From contig CANJZW010000003.1 of NCBI GenBank assembly GCA_947479475.1, positions 1 through 64,000 of the forward strand: a stretch of DNA of 64,000 nucleotides. Reading direction: 5' to 3'. The notes below the pieces were generated by a model that saw only the letters and a list, made by a program, of their open reading frames with translations, had not been told where the DNA came from and did no database searches. The stretch is from Chthoniobacteraceae bacterium (GTDB lineage Bacteria; Verrucomicrobiota; Verrucomicrobiia; Chthoniobacterales; Chthoniobacteraceae). The translations under genes and the position numbers were made by a program. Shown piece after piece: positions 49,390 to 56,964 of the stretch (the stretch's first letter is position 1; each line of letters begins with the position of its first letter).

Positions 49390-49845
49390 ATGATTCCGCT
49401 TCTTGCTTCCGGAGCTGCCTCCCTTGCCAGTGTGCTAGTGAACCGCGCCGCCGGTTCCTCTTCCTCCGCCGGGGGAAACGTCACCTTGGACGCCAAGGCT
49501 TTCGAGCGCGCCCTGAGCAAAGTGACGGCCAACCGCTCCACGCTTTCGCCTGCCGAACAGCAGGCGGCGGCTCTTAACCAGCGCTTGATGCAGTCCCCGG
49601 AAGTCGAAGCCGCTCTAACGGCGCACCCCGTGGGGAGCGTCGGAGCCGTCGAAGTGCGCCAGGACGGGTCGGTTTTTCTTCAGACGGCCCAGGGGCCCGT
49701 GGCGGTACAGCTTTCGATGGAAGGCCGGGATCTAGCCCGGCAGGCCTACGCCGCCTCTGTGGCGACGGGGGTTTCCTTCGCCAACCCTGCGGGGGGCGTT
49801 CAGGCCAGCCTTCGCATTCCCGTACAGGGGGCGGGCCTTCGTTAA
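49390..49845 (+). CDS. Hypothetical protein upstream of flgB
   Basis: 151 residues, preceded by AGAGGA as ribosome site. Sequence features: a hydrophobic opening (MIPLLASGAASLASVLVNRA) without a clear cleavage site, Ser/Ala-rich part, helical SPAEQQAAALNQRLMQSPEV, and a strand-rich end (VGAVEVRQDGSVFLQTAQGP). No family is recognised; FlgJ-type rod scaffolds occupy similar positions in other flagellar loci, but similarity is not visible. Ends exactly where a TCGCTA motif begins. Confidence 0.65.
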   Translation: MIPLLASGAASLASVLVNRAAGSSSSAGGNVTLDAKAFERALSKVTANRSTLSPAEQQAAALNQRLMQSPEVEAALTAHPVGSVGAVEVRQDGSVFLQTAQGPVAVQLSMEGRDLARQAYAASVATGVSFANPAGGVQASLRIPVQGAGLR

Positions 49846-49913
49846 TCGCTAATTTTCCAAAAGGCGCAGGTGACTTTCCCCGCTTTATCGCTAGTTTTGC
49901 TGACCATTAGCGA
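49846..49913 (+). promoter_or_regulatory. TCGCTA motifs upstream of flgB, two direct and one inverted
   Basis: TCGCTA at 49846-49851 and 49888-49893, and its complement TAGCGA at 49908-49913. The last two form a 6-bp inverted repeat with 14-base spacing. The 98-base gap otherwise shows no coding frame. The same sequence occurs as TCGCTAATAGCGA at 20725-20737 in exbB, so it may be a regulator box for the class-II flagellar unit; no sigma-28 or sigma-54 promoter was recognised. Confidence 0.45.
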
Positions 49914-49943
49914 ATGTTTCACGCTTCGATCCACTGAATCCCA

Positions 49944-50324
49944 ATGATTGACAAAATCTTCTCCAGTCCCAGTTACGACGGGTCCAAGGTCATGATGGAC
50001 GTCGCGATCACGCGGCAGGAAATCTTTTCCTCCAATCTGGGTAATATCGAAACGCCCGGCTTCAAACGGCTGGAGCTCAGCAAGGATTTCACCAAAGTTT
50101 TCGCGGAAGCCATGAAGGCAGGAAAACCCGGCTCGGTTCAGAAGCCTTCAGTCGCCACCGATCTGTTTTCGCCATCACAGAGGAAGGATGGCAACAATGT
50201 CATCCTTCAGGATGAGTTGCTTGCGATGAATAAAAACGGCGCCGAATACGAGACGATGGTGGATTTCATCAACGGATCCATGCGCACGCTGCGGATGGCT
50301 ATTCAGGGCCGGTCCCAGGCTTAA
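49944..50324 (+). CDS. flgB: Flagellar basal-body rod protein FlgB
   Basis: 126 residues. Contains VAITRQEIFSSNLGNIETPG (the conserved N-terminal rod motif) and the C-terminal helix region DELLAMNKNGAEYETMVDFI that ends in LRMAIQGRS. FlgB is the proximal rod subunit. It begins the compact rod/export cluster flgB-flgC-fliE, with flgC starting 27 bases later. Sequence is somewhat shorter than E. coli FlgB (138). Confidence 0.93.
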   Translation: MIDKIFSSPSYDGSKVMMDVAITRQEIFSSNLGNIETPGFKRLELSKDFTKVFAEAMKAGKPGSVQKPSVATDLFSPSQRKDGNNVILQDELLAMNKNGAEYETMVDFINGSMRTLRMAIQGRSQA

Positions 50325-50350
50325 GCGGCTAATCTTTAACGCTTTCACTT

Positions 50351-50758
50351 ATGAACTTTCTCAGTGGCATTCACGCAACGTCCAGCGCCCTCGCGGCAGA
50401 GCAGGTGCGCATGGACATCGTCGCCCAGAACATCGCCAACGCCTACACAACCAAGGACGCCGACGGCGGCCCTTACCAGCGCCGGACCGTCTCCTTCGAG
50501 ACCATCATGGGCGGAATGCAGAAGGCGGAGCGCGGTGTGCGGGTTTCGGGCATCAAAAACGACAAGACGCCCGGGGAAATGATCTACAATCCTGGCCATC
50601 CGCACGCGGACGCCAACGGCATGGTGAAGATGCCAAACGTCCAACTCGCCACGGAAATGGTGGACTTGATGAGCGCCTCGCGCGCTTACGAGGCCAATCT
50701 CACCGTGGCCCGCAACTCTCGAACCCTCGCCACCAAGGCGTTGGGCATAGGCAAATAA
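50351..50758 (+). CDS. flgC: Flagellar basal-body rod protein FlgC
   Basis: 135 residues, normal length. Shows GIHATSSALAAEQVRMDIVA, NIANAYTTKDADGGPYQRRT and the C-terminal MVDLMSASRAYEANLTVARN, the signatures of FlgC. It forms the proximal rod with FlgB and FlgF. It is followed 4 bases later by fliE, consistent with a single transcript. Confidence 0.95.
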   Translation: MNFLSGIHATSSALAAEQVRMDIVAQNIANAYTTKDADGGPYQRRTVSFETIMGGMQKAERGVRVSGIKNDKTPGEMIYNPGHPHADANGMVKMPNVQLATEMVDLMSASRAYEANLTVARNSRTLATKALGIGK

Positions 50759-50761
50759 TTT

Positions 50762-51142
50762 ATGCGCATCGGTTCTATTCCATCTGTTTTGTCTGCCGAG
50801 GTGAACCCCTTACAGAAACTTGAAGAAATGTCTGGTGCTCTCTCTGCAGGGTTGACGTCCGGAGTCAAAGGGCCCGGTCTCGGCAACGTCTCCCCTTCTC
50901 TGGGGGTTGGCGGAGTGATGCGTTCGGAGTTTTCGTCCTTTTTGAACAAGGCGGTTACGGAGGTGGAGGGCAAGATGCGCTCTGCTGAAGTCGAAAAGCA
51001 GAAGGTCCTCACGGGTGAAACCAACAACCTGCACCAGGCGACGATCGCATCTTCCGAAGCGGGTATCGCTTTTTCTCTGATGGTCGAAGTCCGTAACAAA
51101 CTGGTGGAATCCTACCAGGAAATCATGCGGATGCAGGTGTGA
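50762..51142 (+). CDS. fliE: Flagellar hook-basal body protein FliE
   Basis: 126 residues. The C-terminal two thirds match FliE: SEFSSFLNKAVTEVEGKMRS, QKVLTGETNNLHQATIASSE and MVEVRNKLVESYQEIMRMQV. FliE joins the MS ring to the rod. The gene begins 4 bases after flgC and is 65 bases before fliF. The N-terminal 40 residues are poorly conserved and Gly/Ser-rich. Confidence 0.93.
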   Translation: MRIGSIPSVLSAEVNPLQKLEEMSGALSAGLTSGVKGPGLGNVSPSLGVGGVMRSEFSSFLNKAVTEVEGKMRSAEVEKQKVLTGETNNLHQATIASSEAGIAFSLMVEVRNKLVESYQEIMRMQV

Positions 51143-51207
51143 TGAGCGTTCCTAGTGTATGAGAGTTCCTGCGTAACGGGCGTGGTGTGAGTGCAAACGA
51201 TTGACTG

Positions 51208-52812
51208 ATGAATTCAATTCTCCAACAAATTAGGCAGCTTTGGTCCCAACTGGGGATTAACCAGCGGGTGACGCTGGCGGTGACGGGCAGTGCCGTGATC
51301 GCGGGCATGATTGCTCTCGTCGCCTGGTCCCAGCGCCCCCAGATGCAGCTGCTTTACGGTCGCCTGAGTCCAAAGGATATTTCCACGGTCATGGCCTCGA
51401 TCCAGGAACTCGGGATCAAAAGCGACATGGGGGCCAACGGCACTGCCGTCTACGTCCCGTCCGACCAGGTGCACAAGGTCCGCATGGCTCTGGCCGCGAA
51501 GGGGATTCCTTCCGGTGAAGGCGTCGGCTTTGAAATCTTCGATCGCGCCAACTTCGGGGTGTCGGATTTCATCCAGCGCACCAACTACAGCCGGGCCCTT
51601 CAAGGGGAGCTTTCCCGCACCATCTCGCAGCTGCAGGGCGTCCGTTCTGCTCGCGTGATGGTGGTAACTCCTGAGAACAGGCTCCTTTTCACGGACGCTC
51701 GCACGAAGCCCACGGCCTCCGTCTTCATCGAAGGGGCCATCAACGCAGAGCAGGTTAATTCCATCCGGTTTCTGGTGGCGAATTCCGTGGAAGGACTTAA
51801 GGCTGAAGACGTTTCAGTCGTCGATAACCGTGGTCAAAACCTGACCGAAGGACTCAAGGAAGACTCCGTCATGGGACAGGCTTCCGGGCAGATGCGCCTC
51901 CGTCGGAATGTGGAGGATTACTTCGCCAACAAGGTCGACACCATGCTCGTCAAGGTTCTTGGACCGGGCAACTCCGTGGTGCGTGTTTCCGCAGAACTCG
52001 AAACGGAAGCACTTTCCAAAAACGAAGAGCGATTCGACCCAGAAGGCCAGGTGGTTCGCACGGAGACAACAACGGACGACACGACGACGACCAACGAGAC
52101 CGAGGCAGCCCAAGCCGTGACGGGAGCCACAGCCAATGCGCCGGCCCCTGCAGCGGGTGGGGATGCCAACGGCGCGAAAAAGGTCAGCGACTCGAACAAG
52201 AAGAACAAGACGACGCAGTTTGAGATCAACAAGATCATCACCAACGCGGTGAAGGCACCGGGAAGCGTGAAAATGCTGACGGTCGCCGTGTTGGTTGCGC
52301 CCGACCCTGTGGTCGAGCGGGAAAAGGACGCGGCAAGGAAGGAAAAGCTGCGCGAGGACCGCAAAAGCATGCTGCGCGGGGTTGTTGCCAACGCGTTGGG
52401 GGTTGCCCAGAAGGACATCAAGAGCAACGTTTCTATCGAGGAAATGCCCTTCCAGTCCACGCCGAAAGAAGAGCAGGGGATGGTGGAACTTTTGACACGG
52501 AACTCGGATCTCCTGCGTGACGCGGGGGCGATTTTGGTGGCGGTCGTTTTGTTCGTCGCCTTTATGCGGATGCTCAAGCGCACCAAGCCAGACGAAATTC
52601 CGATGGAAATGTTGACCGCCCAAGCCGAGACCGAAGCCATGCAGGCGCTTCCCGGCGGCAGAAGCGGGGGCGGATCTGCGGGTTCGGGGCTCACAATGCC
52701 CCAGCCCATCACGGTGGATTTGATCAACGATATGATTCGCCGGAAGCCCGAAAACGTCGGGGCCGCACTCCGCTCTTGGATGGACTCCGACAAGAAGGAA
52801 GAAAACACCTAG
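51208..52812 (+). CDS. fliF: Flagellar MS-ring protein FliF
   Basis: 534 residues. First membrane span at about 20-40 (VTLAVTGSAVIAGMIALVAW), YscJ/FliF domain (LLYGRLSPKDISTVMASIQE, YSRALQGELSRTISQLQGVR, ARVMVVTPE), C-terminal ring domain, second span at about 432-452 (DAGAILVAVVLFVAFMRM), and a short cytoplasmic tail (ITVDLINDMIRRKPENVGAA) that would bind FliG. A Thr/Asn/Ala-rich loop near 285-320 is low complexity. It makes the ring to which the switch complex attaches. Confidence 0.95.
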   Translation: MNSILQQIRQLWSQLGINQRVTLAVTGSAVIAGMIALVAWSQRPQMQLLYGRLSPKDISTVMASIQELGIKSDMGANGTAVYVPSDQVHKVRMALAAKGIPSGEGVGFEIFDRANFGVSDFIQRTNYSRALQGELSRTISQLQGVRSARVMVVTPENRLLFTDARTKPTASVFIEGAINAEQVNSIRFLVANSVEGLKAEDVSVVDNRGQNLTEGLKEDSVMGQASGQMRLRRNVEDYFANKVDTMLVKVLGPGNSVVRVSAELETEALSKNEERFDPEGQVVRTETTTDDTTTTNETEAAQAVTGATANAPAPAAGGDANGAKKVSDSNKKNKTTQFEINKIITNAVKAPGSVKMLTVAVLVAPDPVVEREKDAARKEKLREDRKSMLRGVVANALGVAQKDIKSNVSIEEMPFQSTPKEEQGMVELLTRNSDLLRDAGAILVAVVLFVAFMRMLKRTKPDEIPMEMLTAQAETEAMQALPGGRSGGGSAGSGLTMPQPITVDLINDMIRRKPENVGAALRSWMDSDKKEENT

Positions 52813-52879
52813 GTTCCCCGGAGCGCGCACCAGCGCCGCCGCCTCGGGATCGATTTAAACCTCACAGCCTCCGGGCCTC

Positions 52880-53869
52880 ATGACCGCCAATTATTCTACC
52901 CTCAACCGGACCCAAAAACTGGCCGCCTTTCTGATTCTTCTCGGACCTGACTCCGCGGGAGAGTTGCTGCGCCATTTCAGTCCGACCCAGTTGGAGGCGG
53001 TGGCCCGCGAAATGGTCGCCATTCCTTATGTGGACCCGTCCATGCGGGATTCCATCCTGGAAGAGTTCTCCGCCGTTGTGTTCGAGGGGATCCAGGCCGC
53101 GCTCGGCGGTTCCTATTTTGCGCAATCCTCTCTGGAAGTTGCCAAGGGCGATTACCACGCGGACAAACTCATGTCCCGCGTCGCGCCGCGTTCGCCGCTG
53201 GACGAGGGCATCGCTGAAATGGACGGCCGCCAGGTGTTCAACCTTCTCCGCGCCGAACAGATGCAGACCATCGCGTTCATTCTTTCCTTCATGGAGCCGA
53301 AGAAGGCCGGGGACGTGATTCGCCTGCTCTCCCCTGAACAGCGCGAAGAGGTTGTGGAACGCCTTGGAACCATGGAACCCACCTCCCGCGAGTGGGTGAA
53401 AAAAGTTTCCTCCAATTTGCAGCGTTACTTCGACCGCCGCACCCAGCAGGGCATCCAAAAGGCTGGCGGCGTCGACGCCTGCGCGGACATTCTCAACTCT
53501 CTGGACAAGGAAACCAAGAACGGCCTTCTCGCCGCGATGGACGTCCGCAACGCCAACCTCGGTGGCCAGATCCGCAAGCGCGTTTTCGGCTTCGACGATC
53601 TCGCCCGCCTCATCCCGGGAGACCTCCAGAAGGTGCTCAAGGGGGTCGAAATCTCCGATCTCGCCAAGGCGCTCAAGGGTGCAAAGCCAGAAACGATGGC
53701 TTCCTTCTACAAGATCATGTCCAAACGTCAGGCGGCCGGGGTGCGCGAAGAAGTGGAAATGCTTCCGCCCCAGCGTGCCAAGGACATCGAAAAGGCGCAG
53801 GACCTGGTTATTTCCGTGGCCCGCAAACTGGACGAATCCCAGGAAATTTCCATCGACGGCGGAGAGTAA
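52880..53869 (+). CDS. fliG: Flagellar motor switch protein FliG
   Basis: 329 residues, standard. Identified by TRTQKLAAFLILLGPDSAGE-like opening (LNRTQKLAAFLILLGPD), the middle MEPKKAGDVIRLLSPEQREE, and the C-terminal torque domain with RKRVFGFDDLARLIPGDLQK and KALKGAKPETMASFYKIMSK. FliG couples stator ion flow to rotation and sits on FliF. The charged residues in the torque helix (RKRV...DD) are kept. fliH starts 3 bases later. Confidence 0.95.
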   Translation: MTANYSTLNRTQKLAAFLILLGPDSAGELLRHFSPTQLEAVAREMVAIPYVDPSMRDSILEEFSAVVFEGIQAALGGSYFAQSSLEVAKGDYHADKLMSRVAPRSPLDEGIAEMDGRQVFNLLRAEQMQTIAFILSFMEPKKAGDVIRLLSPEQREEVVERLGTMEPTSREWVKKVSSNLQRYFDRRTQQGIQKAGGVDACADILNSLDKETKNGLLAAMDVRNANLGGQIRKRVFGFDDLARLIPGDLQKVLKGVEISDLAKALKGAKPETMASFYKIMSKRQAAGVREEVEMLPPQRAKDIEKAQDLVISVARKLDESQEISIDGGE

Positions 53870-53872
53870 ACG

Positions 53873-54457
53873 ATGTCCGCTGCCGCACGATCGACTCTCG
53901 TTTTCTCTCAACCGCCGAGGTCCATCCACCTTGTCGGGCAGGCGCCGGTCGTCACATACACGTCCGAAGAATTCGACAAGGCCGTGAAAGAGGCCTACGA
54001 AAAAGGCGCCGAGGAGACCCGGAAATCGCTCGAAGCCGAGTCCGAAAAAAGCCGGGAAGGGGTCAAGTTTGCAGCCGAAGGGGCGCTTTCCAAGCTCGCC
54101 GACCGTCATTCTGAAGCGCTTTCCATGATGCGTTCCCTCGTGCCTAACCTCGTCACGGAGGCCACCGCCCGGGTCGTCGCCGGACTGCCCGTGGACGCCG
54201 AGTTTGTACGCCGCGTCGTGGACGATCTTCTGAATGACGTTGCGCCGGGCGCTGAAAACGTGGAAGTCCAACTCTGTGCGGAAGATGTCGCCAAGGTGGC
54301 GGGCTTCGACCAGGAGCTGCGGCATAAATTTCCTACCCTCCGTGTCGTTGAGAACAGGGATATCAAGCCGGGCGATTGCCTGGTCAAAACACGCTTCGGC
54401 GTGCTGGACGGCCGGATTTCCTCGAAAATGAAGGCTGTGGAAAGCCTTCTCACCTAG
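53873..54457 (+). CDS. fliH: Flagellar assembly protein FliH
   Basis: 194 residues. N-terminal linker, then a long coiled coil (EEFDKAVKEAYEKGAEETRK, SLEAESEKSREGVKFAAEGA) and the C-terminal FliH/V-ATPase E-subunit-like domain (VTEATARVVAGLPVDAEFVR, FGVLDGRISSKMKAVESLL). FliH inhibits and recruits the FliI ATPase to the export gate. The position between fliG and fliI and the tight spacing support the assignment. Confidence 0.88.
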   Translation: MSAAARSTLVFSQPPRSIHLVGQAPVVTYTSEEFDKAVKEAYEKGAEETRKSLEAESEKSREGVKFAAEGALSKLADRHSEALSMMRSLVPNLVTEATARVVAGLPVDAEFVRRVVDDLLNDVAPGAENVEVQLCAEDVAKVAGFDQELRHKFPTLRVVENRDIKPGDCLVKTRFGVLDGRISSKMKAVESLLT

Positions 54458-54469
54458 TCCCAGTCCCTT

Positions 54470-55789
54470 ATGAACGGCGAACTGTGGTCGGGTGACAGAC
54501 TGACGGAACGGTTGCGCGGCGGGCGTATGGCCCAGCGCATCGGGCACATCGTGCAGGTGACCGGCCTGGTCATGGAGTCCGACGGTCCAAACCTTTCTCT
54601 CGGCGAAGTTTGCCAGGTGAACTGTGCGCCAGGGGAACCGCCCATTTTTGCGGAAGTGGTTGGCTTCCGCGGGCATCGTTTGCTGCTAATGCCTCTGGGT
54701 GAGATGGACAATATTCGCGTCGGCTCCGAGGTCCTGGCCTCCAGCTTCGCCTCCGGCGTCCCGGTGGGCCACGCCCTGCGCGGCAGGGTCTTGGACGGTC
54801 TCGCGCGCCCCATCGATGGCAAGGGCCCACTCCCGCCCCTGCCGATGGCCCCGCTGCGCAACAGCCCGCCCCATCCGCTCACCCGGCAGCGTATTCTTGA
54901 ACCCTTTCCCACTGGAGTGAAGGCCCTCGACGTCTTTACGCCCGTCGGCCGGGGCCAGAGGATGGGTATTTTTTCAGGCAGCGGCGTCGGAAAATCGACG
55001 CTCCTCGGGATGATGGCCCGGGGCGCGGAAAGCGACGTCAACGTGATCGCGCTTGTGGGCGAACGCGGCCGCGAGCTGCGCGAGTTTTTGGAAAAGGACC
55101 TTGGTGAGGAGGGGCTGAAACGCTCGGTGATCGTCGTTTCGACCTCTGACCAGCCCGCCTTGGTCCGTCTGAGGGCGGCGTTTACAGCCACTGCCATCGC
55201 GGAATACTTCCGAAACGAGGGCAAGCAGGTCCTTTTTATGATGGATTCCGTCACCCGCTTTGCGATGGCTCAGCGCGAGGTCGGCCTGGCCATCGGGGAG
55301 CCGCCCAGCAGCCGGGGCTACACGCCTTCTGTTTTTGCAATGCTGCCGCGCCTTATGGAGCGCACCGGGGCAGGGGAGTATGGGGCAATCACGGCTTTTT
55401 ACACAGTCCTGGTCGAGGGGGACGACATGAACGAACCCATCGCGGACGCCGCTCGCGGGATCTTGGACGGCCATATCGTGCTGACGCGCGCCCTTGCGAC
55501 GTCCAATCATTTCCCTGCAATTGACGTTCTGGAGAGCGTGAGCCGACTAAATCGCGATCTTTGCTCAGAATCTCAGTATTCTTTAGCCGCCCGGGCGCGG
55601 GACTTGCTGGCAGTATATCGGCGCAACGAGGATCTGATCACGATCGGAGCCTACGCCCGCGGATCTAGCCCCAAGGTGGATCAGGCCATTGAACGGTACG
55701 AACCGCTCATGGAGTTCCTGAAACAGCCGATGGGCGACAAGTCCACCTGGGCGCAGGCCTGGGAGATGATCGCCCCCATTGCGAGATAG
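54470..55789 (+). CDS. fliI: Flagellum-specific export ATPase FliI
   Basis: 439 residues, normal. Walker A GIFSGSGVGKSTLLGMMARG near 163-182, Walker B VLFMMDSVTRFAMAQ, and the catalytic/regulatory stretch GEPPSSRGYTPSVFAMLPRL match the F1-type ATPase FliI. It energises protein export through the flagellar type III apparatus. Starts 12 bases after fliH. The N-terminal OB/beta-barrel domain (RIGHIVQVTGLVMESDGPNL) is present. Confidence 0.97.
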   Translation: MNGELWSGDRLTERLRGGRMAQRIGHIVQVTGLVMESDGPNLSLGEVCQVNCAPGEPPIFAEVVGFRGHRLLLMPLGEMDNIRVGSEVLASSFASGVPVGHALRGRVLDGLARPIDGKGPLPPLPMAPLRNSPPHPLTRQRILEPFPTGVKALDVFTPVGRGQRMGIFSGSGVGKSTLLGMMARGAESDVNVIALVGERGRELREFLEKDLGEEGLKRSVIVVSTSDQPALVRLRAAFTATAIAEYFRNEGKQVLFMMDSVTRFAMAQREVGLAIGEPPSSRGYTPSVFAMLPRLMERTGAGEYGAITAFYTVLVEGDDMNEPIADAARGILDGHIVLTRALATSNHFPAIDVLESVSRLNRDLCSESQYSLAARARDLLAVYRRNEDLITIGAYARGSSPKVDQAIERYEPLMEFLKQPMGDKSTWAQAWEMIAPIAR

Positions 55790-55830
55790 TTTTTGCCCCG
55801 TTTTTTGCCCTGATTGTTGTCATTTTTTGA

Positions 55831-56295
55831 ATGAAGGCCTTTAAGTTCAGCTTGGAGTCAGTCCTAATGCTACGCGTCCGCGAGGAAGAGGTGGCCAAGG
55901 ATTCCTATGCCGAAGCGGTGGCTTTTTACAACCGGACGATGGCCTCCCTTAACGATGGCCTCGGTGATCTGGAGCAGCTTCAGGAAAATCTCGGGGAAAA
56001 ACGGCGGGGAACTTCCTCCAAGGACGACCAATTGATGTATTTGCAGGCCATCCGCCAGCAGCGCAGCTTTTGCGACACGCTCACGCAGCGTCTGGCCCGT
56101 GCCCAGCAACTGCAAGAATTGCGGTTCCGCCTCTGGATGGAGTCCCGGAGCAAAACCCAAATGCTTGAAAAACTGAAAGAGCGTCACAAACAGCGGCACG
56201 ATGCGGAAGCGCAGCGGCACGAAGAAAAAGCTGTGGACGACCTCGTTTCCGCTCGCTGGGGATCCGGCCGGCGTGAGTTGGAATATTCTTTTTGA
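55831..56295 (+). CDS. fliJ: Flagellar export protein FliJ
   Basis: 154 residues, almost entirely coiled coil (KAFKFSLESVLMLRVREEEV, LNDGLGDLEQLQENLGEKRR, LTQRLARAQQLQELRFRLWM). The N-terminal FxLxxVLxLR motif is characteristic of FliJ, which links the FliI hexamer to FlhA. The gene lies 41 bases after fliI and 3 bases before a MotE-like gene. Confidence 0.9.
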   Translation: MKAFKFSLESVLMLRVREEEVAKDSYAEAVAFYNRTMASLNDGLGDLEQLQENLGEKRRGTSSKDDQLMYLQAIRQQRSFCDTLTQRLARAQQLQELRFRLWMESRSKTQMLEKLKERHKQRHDAEAQRHEEKAVDDLVSARWGSGRRELEYSF

Positions 56296-56298
56296 TTT

Positions 56299-56964
56299 AT
56301 GCTGGCTGCTCCCTGGTTTCTGGCTGTTGTGGCGCTCGTCGTAAATGTCGCGCTCTCGTTTGTTTTGCTCAAATCCGAGTCGGGCAAGATCCGCGAGCGT
56401 ATTCAGGCCGAACAGTTGGCGGCTAAAGGCCCCTCCCCGGAGGAAGTTGCCGCACAGCAGGCCGCCGAGGCCGCCGCCGCTGCGCCCCCGCCCCAGATCT
56501 GGAGCTTCAAGACCGCCGCCATCGACGAACTGATCACCGAGCTTAAAACCGAGCGTCAAAGTCTCATCGAGGAGCAAAAGGACCTGGCTTCACTTTCTTC
56601 CCAGGTCACCGCGGAGCGTCAGGAAGTGGAGCGCGTGAAGCAGGAAGTGACGCGCCTGCGCCAGGAACTGGAAGCGCGCATTGTCGAGGTCACGGAAAAC
56701 GAGCGGGACAACCTGAAAAAACTCGTGGCCACCTACACCGTGATGCCGCCCACCAATGCGGTGATGATTTTCCGCGAAACAGATGAGGATACCGTGGTCA
56801 AGATCCTCTCCGCAATGAAGGCCGACCGTGTCGCACTGATCTTGGGCGAAATGGCCAGATTGGTGGACAAGGACCGCATGGACGAACCGCCCTCACGGCG
56901 CGCCGCTCGTATTTCAGACAAACTTCGCCTGATGAAGGCTCTCAAGAAAGAGGTGGCACAATGA
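56299..56964 (+). CDS. MotE-like membrane protein (stator-associated candidate)
   Basis: 221 residues. N-terminal membrane helix (PWFLAVVALVVNVALSFVLL), an Ala/Pro linker, a coiled coil (about 75-145: ELKTERQSLIEEQKDLASLS, VERVKQEVTRLRQELEARIV), then a MgtE-N/MotE-like helical domain (YTVMPPTNAVMIFRETDEDT, KILSAMKADRVALILGEMAR). MotE-type proteins chaperone stator proteins in other bacteria; that role is inference here. Its TGA overlaps the ATG of fliK (ATGA), so both are coupled. Confidence 0.75.
   Translation: MLAAPWFLAVVALVVNVALSFVLLKSESGKIRERIQAEQLAAKGPSPEEVAAQQAAEAAAAAPPPQIWSFKTAAIDELITELKTERQSLIEEQKDLASLSSQVTAERQEVERVKQEVTRLRQELEARIVEVTENERDNLKKLVATYTVMPPTNAVMIFRETDEDTVVKILSAMKADRVALILGEMARLVDKDRMDEPPSRRAARISDKLRLMKALKKEVAQ

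Noticed and set aside
52862-54676. Leftward open frame of 604 codons opposite fliG and fliH
   Set aside because: The rightward strand has unmistakable FliG and FliH motifs in a continuous flagellar operon.
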